Assembly: GCA_035294325.1 (NCBI GenBank)
Contig: DATGLE010000062.1
Location: 1-24,384 of the forward strand
Length of the DNA stretch: 24,384 nt
Direction of reading: 5' to 3'
Origin: DATGLE01 sp035294325
Lineage (GTDB): Bacteria; Chloroflexota; Ktedonobacteria; Ktedonobacterales; Ktedonobacteraceae
A program made the position numbers and the translations under genes. Below the pieces are notes generated by a model. That model saw only the letters and a list, made by a program, of their open reading frames with translations, did not search any database and had not been told where the DNA came from. This document shows positions 13,774 through 20,267 of the stretch, in pieces (position 1 is the first letter of the stretch; each line of letters begins with the position of its first letter).

Positions 13774-14797
13774 ACATGTGCAGGAGGCAGCCACGCCATC
13801 GCGCCGGGGAGCGAATCGTCTCGTCGTCCTGATAAGCCGCGTGCGCGAACTGGGTTTGCTCGTCGTGCTCCTGCTGATCGTGATCGTTGTCGGAGTGCTG
13901 GTGCCGCAGTTTCTGACGGTATCCAACATGGTGCAGATCCTGCTCTCGATCTCGATTCTGGCGATTGTCGCCATCGGCGAGACGCTGGTCATCCTGACCA
14001 GGAACGTTGATCTCTCGGTTGGCTCCATCGTCGGCTTCGCTGCCTTTGTCGCGGCCAACCTCTTCAAGCAGCAGCCGGGAACGAGCCTCCTGTTCGGCAT
14101 CCTGCTGGGCTGCGCGCTGGGGCTGGTGCTGGGCGTCATCAACGGGCTGATCGTTACCTGGGGGCGCGTGCCCTCTATCGTCGCCACGCTCGGCACGCTC
14201 TATGCCTATCGCGGCCTCGATTTTATCTATGCCGGAGGAAACCAGGTCAGCGCCTCCGATGTCCCCGACAGTTTCCTGAGCCTGGCGACGGCGCCTCTGC
14301 TCGGCGTGCCGCTGCTGATCTGGTTCGCCGCTCTGCTCGCCATTATTTTCGGTTACTGGCTGCACGCCTCGCGCACCGGCCGCCAGTTGTACGCCATCGG
14401 CAGCAATCCCGACGCGGCGCATCTCATCGGCATCCGCAGCAATCTGCTGGTCTTTATCACCTTTGCCATCTCCGGGTTGCTGTGCGGCTTCGCCGGTGTG
14501 CTGTGGGGGGCGCGTTTCGCCACCGTCGATGCCACCGCCGCCACCGGTCTCGAATTGCAGGTCATCGCGGCCGTCGTGGTCGGCGGAGTAAACATCTTCG
14601 GCGGCTCCGGCGAGATCCTGGGCGCGATCCTCGGCGTGCTGGTTCTGGGGACTATCGACAACTCGCTCTCGTTCCTGCGGGTATCGCAGTTCTGGCTACA
14701 GGCCATCGACGGGGCCGCGATCCTGGTCGCCGTCGCGCTTGACGCTTTTATCACGCGCTGGGTGCAGCGCCTGCTGATTACGGGGAGGAAGCGATAA
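13757..14797 (+). CDS. Sugar ABC transporter permease 1, RbsC family
   Basis: 346 aa, mostly hydrophobic, with roughly eight to ten membrane segments beginning near residue 28. Family motifs include ETLVILTRNVDLSVGSIVGF near residues 75-94, a GTLYAYRG block, and the cytoplasmic coupling segment GRQLYAIGSNPDAAHLIGI. The N-terminal 25 residues are polar and cytoplasmic. The start is the ATG at 13757 inside the end of the ATPase gene; the longer frame from 13529 is a shadow of that gene. It pairs with the next gene as a heterodimeric pore, as RhaP/RhaQ or LsrC/LsrD do. Confidence 0.93.
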   Translation: MTTTSEHVQEAATPSRRGANRLVVLISRVRELGLLVVLLLIVIVVGVLVPQFLTVSNMVQILLSISILAIVAIGETLVILTRNVDLSVGSIVGFAAFVAANLFKQQPGTSLLFGILLGCALGLVLGVINGLIVTWGRVPSIVATLGTLYAYRGLDFIYAGGNQVSASDVPDSFLSLATAPLLGVPLLIWFAALLAIIFGYWLHASRTGRQLYAIGSNPDAAHLIGIRSNLLVFITFAISGLLCGFAGVLWGARFATVDATAATGLELQVIAAVVVGGVNIFGGSGEILGAILGVLVLGTIDNSLSFLRVSQFWLQAIDGAAILVAVALDAFITRWVQRLLITGRKR

Positions 14798-14800
14798 GCC

Positions 14801-15808
14801 ATGAAGCTAGCGAGCAACCTTTTGAGTTCCTGGTGGTGGGAAGCGCTGCTGATTGTGCTGCTGGTGCTGACGGCCATCCTGGGCAATGCGCTTTCACCGT
14901 ATTTTCTGACGCCATTCAACCTCGCGCTCATGGTCGAGAGTATGATGGAGATCGCCATCATGGCGCTGCCGATGACGCTGATTATTATCGTGGGCGAGAT
15001 CGATCTTTCGGTAGCCTCGACGCTCGGCCTGGCAAGCGTAATCATGGGTATTACGTGGAGCGCGGGCATACCGCTGTGGCTTGATATCGTCATCGCGCTC
15101 GCCGTCGGCGCTGTGGCGGGCCTCTTCAACGGGCTGCTGGTGACGCGCCTGGGCCTGCCCTCGCTGGTGGTGACGCTGGGCACGCTGGCGCTGTATCGCG
15201 GGCTGGCCTACGTTATCCTGGGCAGCCAGGCGGTGAGTAACTTTCCCGGCAGCTACACTACCTTTGGCATCGGCTATATCCCCGGCACGCTGATCCCCTG
15301 GACGCTGCTGCTCTTCATCTTCCTGGCGCTGCTCTGCGTCGTCGTGCTGCACCGTAGCTGGATCGGCAGGCAGCTTTACGCTATTGGCAACAACAAAGAG
15401 GCCGCGCGGTTTGCCGGGATATGGGTTAATCGCCTGAAGCTGCTGCTCTTCGTCCTTTCCGGCCTGCTTTCCGCGCTGGCCGGTGTCGTATTTACCGCCC
15501 GCATATCCAGCGCACGCGCCGATAATGCGCTGGGCTTTGAACTGCTGGTGATTACAGTGGTGCTGCTGGGCGGTATTAATATTTTCGGGGGGCGCGGCAC
15601 CCTGATCGGCGTTATTCTGGCATTGTTCGTCGTAGGAGGTTTACGTAATGCGTTAGGATTGGCGAATATCAGTGGCGATATTCAGAATACCGTCATCGGT
15701 ACGCTACTCGTGCTCTCGGTTTTAGGTCCCAACATTGCTCAACGTATCCAGGGCGCCCTGTCGCGCAGACGCCTGGCTGCGCGCAGTACTCAGTCAAAGA
15801 CAGGATGA
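14801..15808 (+). CDS. Sugar ABC transporter permease 2, RbsC family
   Basis: 335 aa, polytopic, starting with a short polar stretch and WWWEALLIVLLVLTAILG. Motifs match permease 1: TLIIIVGEIDLSVASTLGLA, VTLGTLALYRGLAYVI, GRQLYAIGNNKEAARFAGI and the late GGINIFGGRGTLIGVI. The ATG lies three bases after the permease 1 stop, with GGGGAGGAAG upstream, so the two are translationally close. A 441-bp repeat-rich gap separates it from the binding-protein gene, which is unusual for this operon type. Confidence 0.93.
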   Translation: MKLASNLLSSWWWEALLIVLLVLTAILGNALSPYFLTPFNLALMVESMMEIAIMALPMTLIIIVGEIDLSVASTLGLASVIMGITWSAGIPLWLDIVIALAVGAVAGLFNGLLVTRLGLPSLVVTLGTLALYRGLAYVILGSQAVSNFPGSYTTFGIGYIPGTLIPWTLLLFIFLALLCVVVLHRSWIGRQLYAIGNNKEAARFAGIWVNRLKLLLFVLSGLLSALAGVVFTARISSARADNALGFELLVITVVLLGGINIFGGRGTLIGVILALFVVGGLRNALGLANISGDIQNTVIGTLLVLSVLGPNIAQRIQGALSRRRLAARSTQSKTG

Positions 15809-15829
15809 GGCGGGATCGCGGGGCTGATA

Positions 15830-16190
15830 AAAGTTAACAACCAAAAGCGGGAATGTCCCCCGGTGCGTAGCCGCGCGATTTATCGCGCTTGGGGGCGCTC
15901 CACAGGCCGAGAAAGCGCGATAATGAAAGTTAACAACCAAAAACGGTAAGTGGGAAGGGATAATGGGACGGGGTAGGGGCGCGGCGCTGGCCGGGTGGTC
16001 GGGTGGGGTGGTGGGGGCCAGAAGCAAGCCCGCTTTGCATCTCACCCCCACATCCCGTGGTGGCGCAGATGAGCGGGCTTGCGCTTCGGCCCCCACCGCC
16101 CCCTTGCCCCTCCCGGCCAGCGCCGCGCCCCTACCACACCCGGCATTCCCGATTTTGGGTGTTAACCTTCATCATCGCGCGGCTACGCAA
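15830..16190. repeat. Nested foldback (MITE-like) repeats between permease and binding-protein genes
   Basis: The whole 15809-16249 gap is non-coding. AAAGTTAACAACCAAAA occurs twice in direct orientation (15830-15846 and 15926-15942) and once, diverged, inverted at about 16153-16172. From about 15915 to 16185 the DNA forms a large imperfect palindrome with arms of over 100 bp; the strongest shared block is GGGGCGCGGCGCTGGCCGGG (left arm about 15976-15995; right-arm complement about 16113-16132). The 1529-type repeat appears as a left arm at 15864-15889, an interrupted right arm at about 15913-15922, and its remaining piece TCGCGCGGCTACGCA near 16175-16189. That suggests a roughly 250-bp foldback inserted into a hairpin arm. 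Confidence 0.65.
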
Positions 16191-16249
16191 CAAATGATGG
16201 CCGATCTTGTAGTTAACGTTCGTTCCAAGCAAGTGTGAAGGAGGAGACA

Positions 16250-17302
16250 GTGAAAAAGCTGTTCCAGACGCTCGGACCGGTTACTTTAATTTTCGTCCTG
16301 CTGCTGCTGGCGGCCTGTGGCGGCGGTGGTAGCAGCAGCAGTGGCAGCAGCGGCAGCAGTGGCAGCACTCCCGCCGCCAGCGGCAAGAACCTCAACATCG
16401 TATTCCTTCCCAAAGCCATCAATAACCCATACTTCGATACGGCGGCCAAAGGAGCGCAGCAAGCCGCCAAAGAACTGAACGGCTCCTTCAAGCAGGTGGG
16501 ACCGTCCACCGCAAGTGCGGCTGACCAGGTGACGTTCATCAACAACCTGACCGCGCAGCACGTCAGCGCCATCGTGGTCTCGGCCAACGACCCGACAGCA
16601 CTCGCGCCGGCGCTCAAGCAGGCAATGGCGCAGGGCATCAAGGTAGTCAGCTACGACTCGGACGTTGAGCAGGATGCGCGCTCTATCTTCGTGAACCAGG
16701 CCAACTCCCAGGATATCGGCACCATCGAAGTGCAGATATTGGGCAAGGAGATCAACTACAGCGGTCAGATCGCGATCCTCTCCGCGGCAAGTACGGCCAC
16801 GAACCAGAACGCGTGGATCGGGTTCATGAAGCAGGAGCTGGCGAAGCCGCAGTACAAGAACATGCAGCTGGTCAAGATCGTCTATGGCAACGACGATGAC
16901 CAGACGAGTTTCAACGACGCGCTCTCGCTGATGCAGGCGTATCCCAATCTGAAAGGCATCATCTCGCCGACAACCGTTGGCATCGCGGCGGCGGCGCGCG
17001 CTATCGAATCGGTAGGCAAGGGCGGCAAAGTCATGCTCACCGGACTGGGGACGCCGAACCAGATGCGCAAATATGTGAAGGACGGCACGGTACCGCAGTT
17101 CGCGCTGTGGGACCCGGGCAAACTGGGCTACCTGGCATACTATGCAGCCGCCGATCTCGTACAGGGCAAGATCACCGGCAAGCAGGGTGAAAGCTTTAGC
17201 GCCGGAACTCTGGGCAACTACACGATTGGCCCCAATGGGGTTGTCCTGCTCGGCCCGCCTACCGTCTTCGACAAGTCGAATATCGACCAGTTCAACTTCT
17301 AA
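16250..17302 (+). CDS. Sugar-binding lipoprotein, RhaS/LsrB family
   Basis: 350 aa from a GTG start with AAGGAGGAG five bases upstream; an in-frame GTG at 16235 lacks a ribosome site. The signal peptide ends in the lipobox LAAC (Cys23), so it is lipid-anchored outside the membrane. A 20-residue Gly/Ser-rich tether follows, typical of a monoderm-like envelope. The mature domain is a periplasmic-binding type 1 fold: LNIVFLPKAINNPYFDTAAKGAQQAAKEL, IVVSANDPTALAPALKQA, VVSYDSDV, GIISPTTVGIAAAARAI, GLGTPNQM and FALWDPGKLGYLA. This pattern is that of rhamnose- and AI-2-binding proteins. L-rhamnose is favoured because the isomerase gene follows; AI-2 remains an alternative. No separate promoter is obvious ahead of it. 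Confidence 0.93.
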   Translation: MKKLFQTLGPVTLIFVLLLLAACGGGGSSSSGSSGSSGSTPAASGKNLNIVFLPKAINNPYFDTAAKGAQQAAKELNGSFKQVGPSTASAADQVTFINNLTAQHVSAIVVSANDPTALAPALKQAMAQGIKVVSYDSDVEQDARSIFVNQANSQDIGTIEVQILGKEINYSGQIAILSAASTATNQNAWIGFMKQELAKPQYKNMQLVKIVYGNDDDQTSFNDALSLMQAYPNLKGIISPTTVGIAAAARAIESVGKGGKVMLTGLGTPNQMRKYVKDGTVPQFALWDPGKLGYLAYYAAADLVQGKITGKQGESFSAGTLGNYTIGPNGVVLLGPPTVFDKSNIDQFNF

Positions 17303-17309
17303 GCGGGGG

Positions 17310-17333
17310 GCCAGGGGGCGGCAGCCCCCTGGC
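17310..17333. terminator. GCCAGGGGGC hairpin after the binding-protein gene
   Basis: GCCAGGGGGC (17310-17319), loop GGCA, GCCCCCTGGC (17324-17333), eight bases after the stop codon. GGGGGTGTTCCCC and T-rich runs follow (about 17342-17380). It could terminate partially between the binding protein and the isomerase and set their ratio. It is related to the element at 6363-6433. Confidence 0.5.
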
Positions 17334-17369
17334 GAGGGCGCGGGGGTGTTCCCCAAATCCCCCCTTTTT

Positions 17370-17410
17370 CTCTTTTTGTTCTCTGCCGCAGGCAGAGCGA
17401 GGAAAAAGAG
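17370..17410. repeat. Two-part hairpin ahead of the isomerase gene
   Basis: An inner CTCTGCC-GCA-GGCAGAG hairpin (17381-17397) is nested in CTCTTTTT (17370-17377) and AAAAAGAG (17403-17410). It lies in the leader of the isomerase, about 60 nt before its ATG, and could protect the downstream transcript end or terminate upstream transcription. Confidence 0.5.
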
Positions 17411-17472
17411 GAAGCAGCTGGCAGCCCATGCAGTCTGAAAGATGCATTGAAATCGAGAAAGAGAAACATACG

Positions 17473-18675
17473 ATGAACGAGCATCCTGGCAAGCAAACCA
17501 CCAACTCCGAGGCTGTTTTAGAAAACATCCAACGCTTCACCGTCGAAACGCCTTCGTGGGGCTATGGTGATTCGGGGACACGCTTCAAGGTCTTTCATTG
17601 GCCGGGAGCTGCCAGCACCTTGCGTGAGAAGCTGGAGGATGCAGCGCAGGTACATCGCGTCACGGGCGCTTGCCCGGGTGTCGCCATTCATATTCCCTGG
17701 GACAAAGAAAGCGATTGGGGCGCGATCAAGCAATATGCCGAACAGCTTGGCCTGCACATCGGCGCAGTGAACCCGAACCTCTTTCAAGAGGACGACTATC
17801 GCCTGGGCAGCCTCTGCCATTACGACAAAAGAGTACGCCAGCGGGCCATCGATCACGTGCTCGAATGCATCCAGATTGCGCGCGAGGTTGGCTCGAACGC
17901 GATCAGCCTGTGGCTGGCCGATGGCACCAACTATCCCGGCCAGGATGACCTGCGCCGCCGGCGCCATCGCCTGCTGGACTCTCTTCAGGCGATTTATGCC
18001 GCGCTGCCGACCAGCATGAACCTGCTCATCGAATACAAGTTCTTCGAGCCGGGCTTCTACGCCACCGATCTACCGGATTGGGGCACATCACTGCTCATGG
18101 CGCAAAAGCTCGGCGAGCAGGCGCAGGTGCTCGTAGATACCGGCCACCACGCGCAGGGAACTAACGTCGCGCAGATCGTCGCGCAGTTGCTCGACGAGGG
18201 CCGGCTTGGCGGCTTCCACTTCAATGATCGCAGGTATGCCGACGATGACCTTATCGTTGGTTCGCAGAACCCCTTCGATCTCTTCTGCATCTTCAATGAA
18301 ATCGCTGGTGCCGCCGCCGATGGCAACACCAATGCCACGCGTATCGCCTACATGATCGACCAGTCGCATAATATCGAGCCGAAGATCGAGGCCATGGTCC
18401 AGAGCGTCCTCAACATTCAGACCGCCTATGCGAAGGCGCTGCTGGTGGATCGCGCGGCGCTGCGTGAGGCACAGGAAGCCGGCGACGTGCTGGGAGCATA
18501 TCGCGTGCTCCAGGCGGCCTATGAGACGGATGTGCGCCCGCTGCTGGCCGAGGTGCGTAGACGCCAGGGGCGCGACCCCGATCCCATCGCCGCCTTCCGC
18601 GCCAGCGGCTACGCTGAACGCGTGGCGCGCGAACGCATCGCGAGCGCAGCGGGCAGCGGATATCCGGGGGCGTAA
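17473..18675 (+). CDS. rhaI: L-rhamnose isomerase, Pseudomonas stutzeri type
   Basis: 400 aa TIM-barrel isomerase that converts L-rhamnose to L-rhamnulose (and related aldoses) using two divalent metals. Alignment by eye to the P. stutzeri enzyme is strong: TPSWGYGDSGTRF, HIPWDK, LWLADGTNYPGQ, DWGTS. Metal residues are all present: E187, D222, H249 and D296 for the structural site, H225, D257 and D259 for the catalytic site, with K189 beside them. The start is set at the ATG at 17473; the upstream in-frame ATG at 17428 has a ribosome site too far away. It follows the sugar importer and precedes the second operon, but no kinase or rhamnulose-1-phosphate aldolase gene is visible here. Confidence 0.93.
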   Translation: MNEHPGKQTTNSEAVLENIQRFTVETPSWGYGDSGTRFKVFHWPGAASTLREKLEDAAQVHRVTGACPGVAIHIPWDKESDWGAIKQYAEQLGLHIGAVNPNLFQEDDYRLGSLCHYDKRVRQRAIDHVLECIQIAREVGSNAISLWLADGTNYPGQDDLRRRRHRLLDSLQAIYAALPTSMNLLIEYKFFEPGFYATDLPDWGTSLLMAQKLGEQAQVLVDTGHHAQGTNVAQIVAQLLDEGRLGGFHFNDRRYADDDLIVGSQNPFDLFCIFNEIAGAAADGNTNATRIAYMIDQSHNIEPKIEAMVQSVLNIQTAYAKALLVDRAALREAQEAGDVLGAYRVLQAAYETDVRPLLAEVRRRQGRDPDPIAAFRASGYAERVARERIASAAGSGYPGA

Positions 18676-18741
18676 CGATATGGGGCAACCATACGGAGGC
18701 AGGTAAAAGACGAAACCTATCACATGCCCGACCTATCAATA

Positions 18742-18814
18742 ACGCCCGCAAGGGGCGTCTCCACATTTCACGCTGGTGGGGGCAGGCGTAACGTAGAGAC
18801 GCCTCTTGCGGCGT
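18742..18814. repeat. Imperfect inverted repeat after rhaI
   Basis: Left arm ACGCCCGCAAGGGGCGTCTC (from 18742) pairs with the right arm ending GCCTCTTGCGGCGT (18793-18814), with one indel and two mismatches. Each arm has its own small hairpin (GACGCC...GGCGT). It is a plausible terminator region for the rhamnose operon and probably a dispersed repeat. Confidence 0.55.
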
Positions 18815-18826
18815 CCTGTCCCCCAT

Positions 18827-18957
18827 GTGCATGTTTTTGTGCGCCGCAGGCGCACCCTTCGCCGAAGAGTCAGCGGGCACAGCGCCACAGGCGCTGTGCC
18901 CGCTGACTCTTCCTCCTGGCGAGCCGCGCAGCGGTGAGCGGTCAGCGCAACTTGCAC
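18827..18957 (+). repeat. 131-bp structured dispersed element, family 2, copy b
   Basis: It has the same length and order as the copy at 9773-9903, reversed in orientation: terminal GTGCATGTTTTTG, hairpin GTGCGCC-GCA-GGCGCAC (18839-18855), central 22-bp perfect hairpin (18865-18886, loop ACA, 18890-18911), conserved TCCTGGCGAGCCGC and GGTGAGCGGTCAGC, terminal TTGCAC. The five arm differences from copy a are all paired changes. Confidence 0.8.
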
Positions 18958-19014
18958 ATGGCATTAATTAATCCGGGGAAAAATAGCAAGAAGGCCATAG
19001 CTTCTCTGGCTCCC

Positions 19015-19043
19015 TTGACAGGTTCGGAGGGTCCGCTTATACT
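19015..19043 (+). promoter_or_regulatory. Sigma70-type promoter of the Gfo-DUF993-isomerase operon
   Basis: TTGACA (19015-19020), 17 nt, TATACT (19038-19043), identical boxes and spacing to the rhamnose promoter at 12114. The predicted start is near 19050, inside the operator. Confidence 0.8.
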
Positions 19044-19048
19044 TGGAT

Positions 19049-19066
19049 ATAGTAAACGTTTACTAT
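19049..19066. promoter_or_regulatory. LacI-type operator of the second operon
   Basis: An 18-bp perfect palindrome ATAGTAAACGTTTACTAT lies right at the predicted start. It shares the AAACGTTT core with the rhamnose operators but differs in the outer bases, so a different LacI protein (probably the one at 22992-24098) is expected to bind. Confidence 0.85.
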
Positions 19067-19102
19067 CGATGGAATACATGGTCAGCAGAAAGGGAATAGC
19101 GA

Positions 19103-20263
19103 ATGGGGACACGGAGAATTGGAATTATCATGAATGGCGTGACCGGGCGCATGGGGACGAATCAGCACCTCATCCGCTCGATTCTGGCGATCCGCCAGCA
19201 GGGAGGAGTCCGGCTGCCCGACGGTGACACGCTTATGCCCGATCCTATCCTCGTCGGGCGCAGCGAGAGCAAGCTGCGCGCGCTGGCCGAAGCACACGGT
19301 ATCGCCCGGTGGAGCACGAACCTCGCTGCCTGCCTTGCCAATCCAGAGGATGAGATTTATTTCGACGCCCAGGCGACTACCCTGCGTGCCGCCGGCCTGC
19401 ACGCTGCTATCCAGGCGGGCAAGCATGTCTATTGCGAGAAGCCAACCGCTACCGATTCGGCTGCGGCGTTCGAACTGGCGCGCCTGGCTCGCAGCGCTGG
19501 CGTAAAGAATGGCGTGGTGCAGGACAAGCTTTTCTTGCCGGGGCTGCGCAAGTTGCAGCGCGTCATCCAGAGCGGCTTCTTTGGCCGCATCCTCTCGGTG
19601 CGCGGCGAATTCGGTTACTGGGTATTCGAGGGCGACTGGCAGCCGGCGCAGCGCCCATCCTGGAATTATCGCAAGGAGGAGGGCGGCGGCATCATCGTCG
19701 ATATGCTCTGCCACTGGCAGTACGTGCTTGCCAACCTCTTCGGCGATGTGCAGGCCGTCTCCTGCCTGGGCGCCATCCACATCCCTGAGCGCGTCGACGA
19801 GCGGGGAGAGCGCTACACAGCCACGGCTGACGACGCCTCCTACGCGACATTCATGCTGGAGGGCGGCATCATCGCCCATTTCAACTCTTCCTGGTGCGTG
19901 CGCGTCTACCGCGATGAGTTGCTCACGCTGCAAGTCGATGGCACGCATGGCAGCGCGGTGGCCGGCCTGCGCGAGTGCAAGGTGCAGAGCCGGGTGAATA
20001 CGCCGAAGCCCGTCTGGAACCCCGACATTCCCAATCCCATCGATTTCCGCGCCGGCTGGATGGACGTACCCGACAACGAGGAGTTCGAGAACGCCTTCAA
20101 GGTCCAGTGGGAACTGTTTCTCAAACACGTGGCCTGCGATACGCCGTTCCCCTGGGACCTGATGGCGGGCGCGAAGGGAGTGCAGCTTGCCGAACTGGGG
20201 CTGCAATCGTGGCGCGAGCGGCGCTGGATCGATATTCCCGCGCTGAATGAAAGGGTGGGGTGA
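19103..20263 (+). CDS. Gfo/Idh/MocA-family oxidoreductase
   Basis: 386 aa. The Rossmann N-terminus (RIGIIMNGVTGRMG, residues 5-18) binds NAD(P). The family motif with catalytic Lys is CEKPTATDS (K113), and the second conserved pair is D200 and H204 in GGGIIVDMLCHWQ. The C-terminal alpha/beta sheet domain is complete. Such enzymes oxidise or reduce hydroxyls of sugars, inositols and their derivatives, often giving 3-keto sugars. The start is ATG with AAAGGGAA upstream. It is the first gene of a three-gene operon whose next start lies five bases after its stop, behind a LacI-controlled promoter. The substrate is unknown; the neighbours point to a carbohydrate. Confidence 0.92.
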   Translation: MGTRRIGIIMNGVTGRMGTNQHLIRSILAIRQQGGVRLPDGDTLMPDPILVGRSESKLRALAEAHGIARWSTNLAACLANPEDEIYFDAQATTLRAAGLHAAIQAGKHVYCEKPTATDSAAAFELARLARSAGVKNGVVQDKLFLPGLRKLQRVIQSGFFGRILSVRGEFGYWVFEGDWQPAQRPSWNYRKEEGGGIIVDMLCHWQYVLANLFGDVQAVSCLGAIHIPERVDERGERYTATADDASYATFMLEGGIIAHFNSSWCVRVYRDELLTLQVDGTHGSAVAGLRECKVQSRVNTPKPVWNPDIPNPIDFRAGWMDVPDNEEFENAFKVQWELFLKHVACDTPFPWDLMAGAKGVQLAELGLQSWRERRWIDIPALNERVG

Positions 20264-20267
20264 GCGC

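Noticed and set aside
13228..14196. Minus-strand frame opposite the ATPase and permease
   Set aside because: Ser/Thr/Arg-rich low-information translation that spans two real genes on the other strand.
15963..16238. Pro/Ala-rich plus-strand frame in the repeat-filled gap
   Set aside because: The translation is a low-complexity product of the large palindrome, with no ribosome site or family.
16232..17302. Autoinducer-2 (Lsr) uptake system
   Set aside because: The ATPase, two permeases and binding-protein layout is the same, but an L-rhamnose isomerase follows and no lsrK, lsrF or lsrG-like gene is present.
16286..17356. Long minus-strand frame opposite the sugar-binding protein
   Set aside because: The plus frame has a lipobox, a binding-protein fold and a ribosome site; the minus frame has none of these.
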